NCBI GenBank assembly: GCA_937892015.1 | Contig: CALAUY010000050.1 | Span: forward strand, 1-6,533 | Origin: an uncultured Bacteroidales bacterium | Lineage (GTDB): Bacteria; Bacteroidota; Bacteroidia; Bacteroidales; Paludibacteraceae | Reading direction: 5' to 3' | Length of the DNA: 6,533 nucleotides | Part shown: piece after piece, positions 1 to 6,430 of the stretch | Layout: the number at the start of each line of letters is the position of its first letter | How positions within the stretch are numbered: position 1 is the stretch's first letter | Made by a program: the position numbers and the translations under genes | The notes under the pieces: generated by a model | Seen by the model: only the letters and a program-made list of their open reading frames with translations | Databases searched by the model: none | What the model was told of the DNA's origin: nothing

Positions 1-1
1 C

Positions 2-1177
2 CCGTACGGCCCTGACCTCGCGTCGAACCCGTGGTTCAACGTCAGTGCTCCGCACTCCGACAACGTCTTTGAGGATTGGAACCACGATTTTGCCCTCACT
101 CGCCAGATGTTCATCCGCGTGCTCAACTACTGGCTCACCGAATACAAGGTGGACGGTTATCGAATGGACCTCTCGCACGGATTCTGCGGACCTACGTGCA
201 GTAACCTCATGTCGAACCTCAGCACGTACTTCACGCAAGGCGTACAAGCCGCCTCACCCGATGCCTACTTCATCCTTGAGCATTGGGGCTCTAACATGAG
301 CAGTCAACGCCCGCAACTCATCAGTCAGGGTATGCTCTGCTGGAACAACACCAACAACGCCTATTGTCGCTCAGCGATGGGTACACTCAGCAGTGGTGAT
401 GCTTTTACAGATGCCAACAAAGACGGGTACGTCTCTTACTGCGAGTCGCACGATGAAGAGCGCACGTTCTACAAAGCTAAAGTGTCGGGGTCTGGGCTCG
501 TCAAGACCGACGAGTCGGCACGACTGAACCGCATAGCGGCGAACACGGCTTTCAATGTGCTGCTCAATGGACCTCACATGATTTGGCAGTACCAAGAGGT
601 GGGGTACGATTTCTCCATTGGCAGCACGGTGGCCAAACCCAACGCCAGCTCGTCAGGCAACCGCACCGAAGCTAAACCGCGGGCAGAGTCGTACGGCTAT
701 TTCCATGCCGGACAGAGGATGGAGCAACGGAACAAGATTGCCGCAGTCTGCCATCTCCGTACGCACCTCTTGCCCTCCGTGTTCGAGGGTGACCCGACTG
801 CCGTCTCTATCACGTCAGGAAAGACGCTGCGCACCATCGAATGGGGAACAGGGGCACAAGCCGTGTATGTGGCGGCCAATTTCTCCCCGAGCAGCCCCGA
901 GCAGCTGACACTGCCCGCCGGTACGTGGTACGATTACCTGAACGGAGCTACAGCTGTCACCGCCTCGTCGCTCATGCTCGCACCGGGCGACCTCGTCGTG
1001 CTCACAGCGTCACCACTCACCCCTCCCGCACAACCCAACGCATACGAGGAGTTCACGGTTGACATACCCGCAATCCCGCAAACCGGCAACTCAGCACGCA
1101 AAGTGCTGCAAGACGGACAATTGTATATTATTCATGATAATGTATGGTACAATCTACAAGGAACAATAGTAAAATAG
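2..1177 (+). CDS. GH13 alpha-amylase family glycoside hydrolase, 3' part (5' end outside window)
   Basis: Hydrolyses alpha-glucan linkages (starch, glycogen or maltodextrin); the exact substrate cannot be read from this fragment. The reading frame is open from base 2, giving 391 residues; the ATG at 107 is internal, because family-like sequence (ASNPWFNVSAPHSDNVFEDW) precedes it. Catalytic signatures, in fragment numbering: GYRMDLSHG with the nucleophile Asp56 (codon 167-169), FILEHWG with the acid/base Glu93 (278-280), and CESHDEER with the transition-state Asp151 (452-454). GPHMIWQYQEVGYD (190-203) closes the barrel, and an all-beta C domain follows from about residue 245. The last 28 residues form a KVLQDGQLYII...YNLQG tail, which I know from secreted Prevotella-like proteins, so export is likely; the signal peptide would lie outside the window. 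All three catalytic residues are intact, so nothing suggests decay. The end overlaps murC by 34 nt. Family call is firm; substrate and localisation are inferred. Confidence 0.93.
   Translation, partial: PYGPDLASNPWFNVSAPHSDNVFEDWNHDFALTRQMFIRVLNYWLTEYKVDGYRMDLSHGFCGPTCSNLMSNLSTYFTQGVQAASPDAYFILEHWGSNMSSQRPQLISQGMLCWNNTNNAYCRSAMGTLSSGDAFTDANKDGYVSYCESHDEERTFYKAKVSGSGLVKTDESARLNRIAANTAFNVLLNGPHMIWQYQEVGYDFSIGSTVAKPNASSSGNRTEAKPRAESYGYFHAGQRMEQRNKIAAVCHLRTHLLPSVFEGDPTAVSITSGKTLRTIEWGTGAQAVYVAANFSPSSPEQLTLPAGTWYDYLNGATAVTASSLMLAPGDLVVLTASPLTPPAQPNAYEEFTVDIPAIPQTGNSARKVLQDGQLYIIHDNVWYNLQGTIVK
1119..1174 (+). promoter_or_regulatory. AT-rich translation initiation region of murC inside the amylase 3' end
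   Basis: This stretch has about 13 G/C in 56 bases, far below its surroundings. It covers the last codons of the amylase and the first of murC. It contains no Shine-Dalgarno sequence and no clear match to the Bacteroidetes promoter (TTTG, then TAnnTTTG). The low GC content would keep the murC start codon unstructured, which is how SD-less genes of this phylum tend to initiate. A promoter for the division block could also sit here, but I cannot point to one. Confidence 0.4.
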
Positions 1178-2574
1178 ACCATTTCACGCACGTCTATTTC
1201 ATTGGCATTGGTGGCATTGGTGTCAGTGCACTCGCTCGCTTTGCGCTCGTCAAGGGCTACAAAGTGGCGGGTTACGACCGTACACCGTCAGCTATCACTG
1301 ATGCGCTCATCAAAGAGGGGGTGAACATCTCTTTTGTGGACGAGGTGAGCTCTATACCCAACGATTTCAAGGACGCTATACATACGAGCGTGGTCTTCTC
1401 TTCGGCCATTCCGAAAGAGAACAAGATTATGCAGTTCTTCGAGCAGGGCGCTTTCTCTATCATCAAGCGCGCACAGATGTTGGGCAAGATAACCAACTCG
1501 ATGACCTCACTCTGCGTGGCAGGGACGCACGGCAAGACAACCACCTCTACCCTACTGGCCCATCTGCTCTACAGCTCTAACATCGGATGCAATGCTTTTC
1601 TGGGCGGTATCTCGCGCAATTATGGGGCGAACTTACTCCTCCAACCCGAAAGCAACCTCGTGGTAGTAGAGGCCGACGAGTTCGACCGCTCGTTCCTCCG
1701 GCTCACCCCGATGATGGCTGTCATCACATCTGCCGACCCCGACCATCTCGACATCTATGGCACGCCCGAGGCCTACAGAGAAGCGTTCGAACAGTTCACC
1801 ACCCTCATCAAGAAAGGGGGCGTACTGCTCACGAAAAAGGGTGTGCCCATCACGCCTCGAACCGACCCGTCGGTGAAGTGTTACTCCTACGCAGTCGAGC
1901 AAGAAGCCGATTTCTACGCCGACCATATCGAAGTGGGAGAAGGCACTATCCATTTCGATTTCCACACGCCTACCGGTCTCACTATCGAGCATCTCAAGCT
2001 GGGCGTGCCCGTGTGGGTGAACATCGAGAACGCCACGGCAGCCATGGCCATTGCTTGGCTCAATGGCGTGCAGGAGAGCGAGATACGTCTCGGTTTGGCC
2101 TCGTTCCAGGGCTGCCAACGCCGGTTCAACCTCTTAGCGAACACGCCGCGCGTAGCCCTCATCGACGATTATGCGCATCATCCGGAAGAGTTGCGAGCGA
2201 GTATCTCTTCTGTCCGCCGCGTTTTCCCCGACCGCACGTTTGTGGCCATCTTCCAGCCGCATCTCTACACCCGTACACGCGACCTGTTAGATGGTTTTGC
2301 CGAAGTGCTTTCGATGGTTGACGACGTAATCTTGCTGCCCATCTACCCCGCACGAGAGAAACCCATCGAGGGTGTCTCTTCAGCACTCATCCTCGACCGA
2401 CTGACATCGGCACACAAGTTGCTCTGCCAGAAAGATGAGCTGGTGAGCACCATCGAGGCACGCATATGCCAAGCGACACCCGAAGAGAAGATGGTGTTCC
2501 TCACGCTCGGTGCCGGCGATATCGACCGCTTACTGCCCGACCTCACCAAGGCAATCAACCAACTGACGAAATAG
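1144..2574 (+). CDS. murC: UDP-N-acetylmuramate--L-alanine ligase
   Basis: Cytoplasmic ATP-dependent ligase that adds L-Ala to UDP-MurNAc, the first step of the peptidoglycan stem peptide. The 476 residues match the usual family length. Seen in order: N-terminal Rossmann-like UDP-binding domain with GIGGIG (21-26) and AGYDRTPS; ATP P-loop AGTHGKTTT (126-134); EADEFDRSF (176-184) and DPDHLDIY (198-205) of the central domain; NIENATAAMA (294-303); FQGCQRRF (321-328); DDYAHHPEEL (341-350) and QPHLYTRTRD (371-380) at the C-terminal domain. The ATG at 1144 is the only standard start before the GIGGIG motif, giving a lead of 16 residues before VYFIGIGG, slightly longer than I expect for Bacteroidetes MurC. 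It overlaps the amylase by 34 nt in another frame and has no SD. ftsQ follows after 12 nt, as in the dcw cluster; the expected upstream murG is absent. Confidence 0.97.
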   Translation: MVQSTRNNSKIDHFTHVYFIGIGGIGVSALARFALVKGYKVAGYDRTPSAITDALIKEGVNISFVDEVSSIPNDFKDAIHTSVVFSSAIPKENKIMQFFEQGAFSIIKRAQMLGKITNSMTSLCVAGTHGKTTTSTLLAHLLYSSNIGCNAFLGGISRNYGANLLLQPESNLVVVEADEFDRSFLRLTPMMAVITSADPDHLDIYGTPEAYREAFEQFTTLIKKGGVLLTKKGVPITPRTDPSVKCYSYAVEQEADFYADHIEVGEGTIHFDFHTPTGLTIEHLKLGVPVWVNIENATAAMAIAWLNGVQESEIRLGLASFQGCQRRFNLLANTPRVALIDDYAHHPEELRASISSVRRVFPDRTFVAIFQPHLYTRTRDLLDGFAEVLSMVDDVILLPIYPAREKPIEGVSSALILDRLTSAHKLLCQKDELVSTIEARICQATPEEKMVFLTLGAGDIDRLLPDLTKAINQLTK

Positions 2575-2586
2575 CCTCTCGACGAC

Positions 2587-3315
2587 ATGCAAGCCAAGCA
2601 CATCATACCTATCGTGTTCGTCTCTCTACTGACGGCATACGTCCTCTTCTCGCTGGTGTTCTTCCCCGCGTCGCACCAACCGACGTTCTGCACAGACATC
2701 AGCATCACGATTGAGGATGCCAAAGAGCGCGCTTACGTGACGCCAAACGAACTGCGGACGTTCCTCGATGCGGAGTGCGGTTCGCCCATCGGCGACACGG
2801 TGAACAATGCGTTGCTGGCTTCCATCGAAGAGCATATGAAGCAGCATCCGTTGGTTCGTACTGCCGAGGCATGGTGTACGCCACAGGGGGTCATCCACCT
2901 CGCAGTCACCCAGCGGCAACCAATGTTGCACGTCATGGGAACGGACAACTATTACGTCGATGCCGACCGACAGAAGATGCCCGTCCGTTCGTCCATCGCG
3001 GCATACGTGCCTGTCGTCACGGGACGCGTCACTCCCCGCTTGGCAACGGGTGAACTCTTCGATTTCGTTGAGTGGATGGAGGACGACCCGTACTGGAGGG
3101 CACAGATAGAGCAGATACACGTCGTCTCGCCGCAACGGATAGAACTCATCCCACGCGTCGGTTCAGGAGTAATCGTGCTCGGCACACTCGACAACTATCC
3201 CGCCAAACTGCGCAAACTGAAGAAACTCTACCAAGACGGGTTCTCCAACTTCGGTTGGGACGACTATGCTGAGGTTGACTTGCGGTTCAGAGGACAAGTA
3301 GTATGTAGAAAATAA
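2587..3315 (+). CDS. ftsQ: Cell division protein FtsQ
   Basis: Bitopic inner-membrane divisome protein that, in well-studied bacteria, connects the cytoplasmic ring to the FtsB/FtsL and septal synthase machinery through its periplasmic part. The 242 residues show a very short cytoplasmic end, one membrane segment (about residues 6-27, IIPIVFVSLLTAYVLFSLVF), a POTRA-like domain (about 33-110, including the ITPNEL-like VTPNEL and the HPLVRTAEAW stretch) and a beta domain (NYYVDADRQKMPV at 121-133 onward). It ends YAEVDLRFRGQVVCRK, the tail typical of Bacteroidetes FtsQ. FtsQ sequences are poorly conserved, so the call leans on architecture, tail and the murC-ftsQ-ftsA-ftsZ order. The ATG at 2587 lies 12 nt after the murC stop and has no SD. 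Confidence 0.92.
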   Translation: MQAKHIIPIVFVSLLTAYVLFSLVFFPASHQPTFCTDISITIEDAKERAYVTPNELRTFLDAECGSPIGDTVNNALLASIEEHMKQHPLVRTAEAWCTPQGVIHLAVTQRQPMLHVMGTDNYYVDADRQKMPVRSSIAAYVPVVTGRVTPRLATGELFDFVEWMEDDPYWRAQIEQIHVVSPQRIELIPRVGSGVIVLGTLDNYPAKLRKLKKLYQDGFSNFGWDDYAEVDLRFRGQVVCRK

Positions 3316-3342
3316 CCAACAATCACGCAAAAACGACGCTTG

Positions 3343-4608
3343 ATGAAGAAACAAAACAAAAATAAGGAACTGCCCCTCGTGGCCATCGACCTCGGGTCGT
3401 CGTCGGTCAAAGCGATGGCCGCCTACTCCCTGCCCGAAAGCGATGGCCGCATCCATATCTTGGGCGTGGAGCAGTCGCGCAAGTTCGACTGCATCAGTAA
3501 AGGGCGCATCACCAACACCTCGTCCGCCGGATACCTCATCTCCGAAGAGCTCAAACTGCTGGCCAACCGCATCGGACAAAACGTTCCGTTCTCGTCGGCT
3601 TTCGTCAACGTCGGCGGAAAGAATATGGGCTCTGTCGGCATCCCCGCCAAACGTGTTCTCTCCTTTCGACCCGTCATCGCCACGCCTATCATCAATGGCA
3701 TGATAGACGAGTGCCAGGCCAAGTTCCGACAGAAATTCAGTGACCACTCTATCTTCTATATCCGCCCCGCGTATTTCCAGATTGACGACGTGCTCTATCC
3801 GGGCGAACTGCCTGCGGGCACACGTGGCGAGAACGTGCAGGCGATGTTCACCTCCTTCTATGCTGACAACCAACTCGTTCCCGAAGTGGTGAGTAGTTTC
3901 GGTCGCTCTACGGTGGAGCTGGAGGCTGCTTTCCCGCGACCTGTGGCCCTGCTGGAGGCCCTCGCCTCGGAAGAGGACGAGAAACTGGGACTGGCCATAC
4001 TCGATTTCGGACACGACACCACCACTATCTCTGTCTATAAGAACGGTGAGTTCCTCCGCTCAAAAACCATACCGCTCGGTGGACGACATATAACGTCCGA
4101 CATCAGTCAGATGCATATCACCCCCACCTATGCCGAGGCACTCAAGACGCGCCACGGCGTGGCTTCTGAGCATTTCCTAAAGAAAAACCCCACACTTGTC
4201 ATCCCCTCTTCTGTAGAGGGTGAAGAACCCGTACGAATGCCACTTGCCATGCTGACAGAGATTATCAACTCCCGCCTCGACGAGATACTGCAAGAACCGC
4301 TGAAAATACTCCAACACTACGAAGATACCATCTCTGTGGTGTACGTCACCGGTGGAGCCTCACGACTCAACCACCTCGTCGATTATCTGGGCAAACTGAT
4401 TAGTATCCCCGTCATGTACGGCTCACACGCCGACTGGCTTGACGACGACACACCTGCCGAGTTCTTCGCACCCGAGTATTCTGCCCTCGTCGGATGTCTG
4501 CTACTTGCACGCAAGCATCGCAAGAACCACAAAGCACCCGAACGGAAGAAAAAACTCGGCGACAAACTGACAGACATGCTACTCGACATCTTTACCTATC
4601 AACAATAA
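3343..4608 (+). CDS. ftsA: Cell division protein FtsA
   Basis: Actin-like ATPase that tethers FtsZ filaments to the inner membrane and recruits later divisome proteins. With the ATG at 3343 it is 421 residues. An in-frame TTG directly before it (3340) is a less likely start. Seen: phosphate-1 motif AIDLGSSSVKA (14-24); the FtsA-specific 1C subdomain (roughly 82-165); phosphate-2 motif LAILDFGHDTTTISVY (217-232); the PLGGRHITSDIS stretch (244-255); adenosine motif VVYVTGGASRLNHL (332-345). The C-terminus is a basic linker (RKHRKNHKAPERKKK) followed by an amphipathic stretch LGDKLTDMLLDIFTYQQ, the likely membrane-targeting helix. The gene sits 27 nt after ftsQ and 23 nt before ftsZ, with no SD in front of it; one operon is likely. 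Confidence 0.97.
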   Translation: MKKQNKNKELPLVAIDLGSSSVKAMAAYSLPESDGRIHILGVEQSRKFDCISKGRITNTSSAGYLISEELKLLANRIGQNVPFSSAFVNVGGKNMGSVGIPAKRVLSFRPVIATPIINGMIDECQAKFRQKFSDHSIFYIRPAYFQIDDVLYPGELPAGTRGENVQAMFTSFYADNQLVPEVVSSFGRSTVELEAAFPRPVALLEALASEEDEKLGLAILDFGHDTTTISVYKNGEFLRSKTIPLGGRHITSDISQMHITPTYAEALKTRHGVASEHFLKKNPTLVIPSSVEGEEPVRMPLAMLTEIINSRLDEILQEPLKILQHYEDTISVVYVTGGASRLNHLVDYLGKLISIPVMYGSHADWLDDDTPAEFFAPEYSALVGCLLLARKHRKNHKAPERKKKLGDKLTDMLLDIFTYQQ

Positions 4609-4631
4609 TAGCAACAACAAAACCAAAAGAT
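4609..4631 (+). promoter_or_regulatory. A-rich, SD-less leader of ftsZ
   Basis: The 23 nt between ftsA and ftsZ are almost only A and C with scattered T and few G (CAACAACAAAACCAAAAG), with no pairing partner for the 16S anti-SD. A-rich upstream context is the known hallmark of efficiently translated Bacteroidetes genes, so this leader is consistent with strong FtsZ synthesis. It also settles the ftsZ start at the ATG at 4632. Confidence 0.5.
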
Positions 4632-6032
4632 ATGGAAAACGACACTTTGGATATTATCAACATTGACATCCAACCAACCAGAATCATCAAAGTCATGGGC
4701 ATTGGTGGTGGTGGCTGCAATGCCGTCAACTACCTCTACCGTCAAGAAGTGAAAGACGTCAGTTTCCTCGTCTGCAACACCGACCGCCAAGCGTTGGAGA
4801 AATCGCCCGTTCCAAGCAAACTGCAACTTGGTCAGGGGCTCGGTGCCGGCGGAAAGCCCGAGAAAGCGCGCGAACTGGCAGAGGAGAGCCGTGAGAACAT
4901 CAAGCAGGCACTCGATGACGGGACGCAGATGCTCTTCATCACTGCCGGTATGGGTGGTGGAACCGGCACGGGCGCGTCGCCCATCGTGGCTGAGATAGCG
5001 CGCAGCCTCGATATCCTTACGGTCGCTATTGTCACCATACCTTTTGCGTTCGAGGGCAAACGAATCATCCGCAAAGCGTTCAGAGGCGTGGCGCAACTGG
5101 CACAAAACGTGGATGCTATACTCGTCATCAACAACGAGAAACTCAAACTCATCTACCCCGATTTTGATTTGCCCAACGCTTTCAAGAAATCCGATGAAGT
5201 GGTGAGCAATGCTGCCAAGTCTATTGCCGAGATTATCACCATTCCGGGCTATATCAACACCGATTTCCAAGATGTCTATAACACCCTCGTGGGCAGTGGT
5301 GTTGCCATCATGAACGTCGGACGTTCAGCCGACAAAGAGCAGCGCATCACCAAGGCCATCAACGAGGCACTCAACTCGCCACTGGTGAACACCACCAACA
5401 TCCATGGTGCTACACGCATCCTGCTCAATTTCTATTGCTCCGAAGAGAACGCCATCCGCATGACCGAACTCGACCAGATTAACCAGTTCATTGAGGCTGT
5501 TGGTGACGAGGTGGAGGTCAAATGGGGTGCATCGTACGACTCCGAACTGGGGGATGAGGTGCGTGTCACACTCATCGCTACGGGTTATCCCGTCACCGAC
5601 ATACCCGGCATCGAGAGCGCGCAAGAGGAGGACCCTGCCCAGACAGCGGACTTCCATAAAGAGGTTATCCCGCCCAAACAGCCCACCATCGACGAGGCAA
5701 TGGCAGCTGCTTACGGACCTGCCCTACAGAGACCCGATGAGCCCGACACAACAGCCACCGACGCCACTGCTACAGACGACTCCGCAACGCAATCGTCATC
5801 TGACAATGTCAGCCAACTCACTAACGATGAGTCTGACAATGCAGGTCATCGCTCTTCCGACGAGTCTGAGAACGTCATCCATTTCTCGGCCGAGGAGTCA
5901 GAGAACGTCATCCATTTCTCGCCCGACGACCTTGATGACACCCTCTCTGTCCTCGACTCCGAAGATGTAGAACCCGAAGAAGAGAAACCCGCTTGGCAAC
6001 GCCGCCGCGGAATCTTCGGATTCCGCCGCTGA
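4632..6032 (+). CDS. ftsZ: Cell division protein FtsZ
   Basis: Tubulin-like GTPase that polymerises into the cytoplasmic division ring. The ATG at 4632 gives 466 residues; the open frame runs upstream into ftsA, but the family N-terminus and the A-rich leader favour 4632. Seen: VMGIGGGGCNAVNYL (21-35), the nucleotide-binding start; FLVCNTDRQAL (45-55); the tubulin signature GGGTGTG (108-114); VTIPFAFEGKRI; T7 synergy loop NTDFQDV (209-215) with Asp211 and Asp214 for GTP hydrolysis; the C-terminal GTPase subdomain to about 325. A disordered, acidic, Ser/Thr/Asp-rich linker (about 326-452) follows, with four 11-residue repeats, then KPAWQRRRGIFGFRR, where PAWQRR is the probable conserved tail that binds FtsA. 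It is the last gene of the block; a hairpin terminator lies 51 nt downstream. Confidence 0.98.
   Translation: MENDTLDIINIDIQPTRIIKVMGIGGGGCNAVNYLYRQEVKDVSFLVCNTDRQALEKSPVPSKLQLGQGLGAGGKPEKARELAEESRENIKQALDDGTQMLFITAGMGGGTGTGASPIVAEIARSLDILTVAIVTIPFAFEGKRIIRKAFRGVAQLAQNVDAILVINNEKLKLIYPDFDLPNAFKKSDEVVSNAAKSIAEIITIPGYINTDFQDVYNTLVGSGVAIMNVGRSADKEQRITKAINEALNSPLVNTTNIHGATRILLNFYCSEENAIRMTELDQINQFIEAVGDEVEVKWGASYDSELGDEVRVTLIATGYPVTDIPGIESAQEEDPAQTADFHKEVIPPKQPTIDEAMAAAYGPALQRPDEPDTTATDATATDDSATQSSSDNVSQLTNDESDNAGHRSSDESENVIHFSAEESENVIHFSPDDLDDTLSVLDSEDVEPEEEKPAWQRRRGIFGFRR
5793..5924 (+). repeat. Four 33-bp / 11-residue tandem repeats in the FtsZ linker
   Basis: Residues 388-431 of FtsZ divide into four units: SSSDNVSQLTN, DESDNAGHRSS, DESENVIHFSA and EESENVIHFSP. 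The last two differ at only two residues and share a 21-nt identical DNA stretch (from GAGAACGTC to CATTTCTCG), which points to recent duplication; the first two are diverged. The following DDLDDTLSVLD is also acidic. Linkers of FtsZ vary freely in length, so this may be neutral expansion, or each ENVIHFS could be a repeated short binding motif. Confidence 0.85.
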
Positions 6033-6082
6033 CCTGCTACCCCGCTGCGGTTATGCGGTTGCGGTTGTCCACACGCACAGAA

Positions 6083-6120
6083 AACGCCCGGGTCTCGAAA
6101 AGAGACAAGGGCGTTATTTT
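6083..6120. terminator. Probable bidirectional intrinsic terminator between ftsZ and rpsU
   Basis: Outer stem AACGCCC (6083-6089) pairs with GGGCGTT (6109-6115). After a GG/AA internal mismatch, the inner stem GTCTC (6092-6096) pairs with GAGAC (6102-6106) around a GAAAA loop. On the + strand ATTTTATT follows, ending the ftsZ transcript. On the - strand TTTTCTG follows the stem, so it could also stop rpsU transcription, since the two genes converge here. Confidence 0.8.
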
Positions 6121-6136
6121 ATTCGCGAGTTGCCAG

Positions 6137-6173
6137 CCGAGACGTTACTATCGGTTTCCCACCGAGACGTTAC
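6137..6173. repeat. 12-bp direct repeat in the ftsZ-rpsU intergenic region
   Basis: CCGAGACGTTAC occurs at 6137-6148 and again at 6162-6173, 25 bp apart start to start. Between and into the second copy lies a small hairpin, TCGGT-TTCCC-ACCGA (6151-6165). No T-run follows, so it is not a second clear terminator. The rest of the 170-bp interval (6033-6202) shows only three GCGGTT copies near 6047-6066, the terminator above and no credible gene. Confidence 0.5.
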
Positions 6174-6202
6174 GTTCAACTGCTCGCTTGTATGTTTACA
6201 TA

Positions 6203-6397
6203 TTACATGTCCTCTTGTGCACGAAGCTGCTGCACATAGATGGCATGCTCCATCTTCAGGCGCTTCTTCTCTGACGGCGCTTGGAACTGCTGACGACGAC
6301 GCAACTCTTTGATAGCGCCCGTCTTCTCGAACTTACACTTAAACTTCTTCAGCGCTCTCTCGATATTCTCACCTTCTTTTACCGGTACGATAATCAT
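6203..6397 (-). CDS. rpsU: Small ribosomal subunit protein bS21
   Basis: Component of the 30S platform near the 3' end of 16S rRNA. The 64 residues begin MIIVPVKEGENIERALKKFK, followed by KFEKTGAIKELRRRQQF and a basic helix with IYVQQL, the standard Bacteroidetes form. In this phylum bS21, with bS18 and bS6, has been shown structurally to sequester the anti-Shine-Dalgarno tail; Tyr54, which I recall as the residue contacting that tail in Flavobacterium, is present here at position 54. Unlike every other start in the window, the gene is preceded by a perfect SD 7 nt before its ATG, fitting autoregulation. It stands alone on the - strand, 83 nt downstream of tRNA-Leu and converging on ftsZ; no promoter of the phylum's TAnnTTTG type is visible in that spacer, so co-transcription with the tRNA is possible. 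Confidence 0.96.
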   Translation of the reverse strand: MIIVPVKEGENIERALKKFKCKFEKTGAIKELRRRQQFQAPSEKKRLKMEHAIYVQQLRAQEDM

Positions 6398-6404
6398 GCG
6401 TTTA

Positions 6405-6415
6405 CACCTCCTTTT
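6405..6415 (-). promoter_or_regulatory. Strong Shine-Dalgarno sequence of rpsU, likely autoregulatory site
   Basis: On the - strand the leader reads AAAAGGAGGTG, then TAAACGC and the ATG at 6397. AAGGAGGTG matches the anti-SD of 16S rRNA over its full core, at an optimal 7-nt spacing. Most Bacteroidetes genes, including murC, ftsQ, ftsA and ftsZ here, have none. Known work in Flavobacterium johnsoniae indicates that ribosomes lacking bS21 have a free anti-SD and preferentially translate rpsU; that this site acts the same way is inferred by homology. Confidence 0.9.
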
Positions 6416-6430
6416 CCCAGTAAGTATTTC

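Noticed and set aside
107..109. ATG at 107 as the start of the amylase
   Set aside because: The frame is open to the window edge and encodes family-like sequence before this Met, so it is internal.
1587..2321. 244-codon + strand frame inside murC
   Set aside because: Out-of-frame shadow rich in Arg, Pro, His and Ser, typical of a shifted reading of a GC-rich gene; murC motifs are in the other frame.
3163..4014. Long open frame of 283 codons on the - strand across ftsQ and ftsA
   Set aside because: It lies antisense to two clearly recognised genes, resembles no family I know, and is explained by the G/C-ending codon bias of the sense genes, which removes stops on the opposite strand.
4494..4631. 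Upstream extension of ftsZ into ftsA
   Set aside because: It would add 46 low-complexity residues unlike any FtsZ N-terminus; the ATG at 4632 fits the family and follows an A-rich leader.
4599..5270. Open frame of 223 codons on the - strand over ftsZ
   Set aside because: Antisense shadow of the conserved GTPase domain; no start signal and no recognisable protein features.
5625..5631. SD-like GAGGAGG inside ftsZ
   Set aside because: No suitable start codon at proper distance and no gene begins there; it encodes the Glu-Glu-Asp of the linker.
6191..6202. TATGTTTACATA inverted repeat just after the rpsU stop
   Set aside because: A 5-bp AT-rich stem with a 2-nt loop is too weak for a terminator, and no second copy suggests an operator.
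5993..6312. Small + strand frames after ftsZ
   Set aside because: They run through the terminator hairpin and antisense to rpsU, with no coding character.
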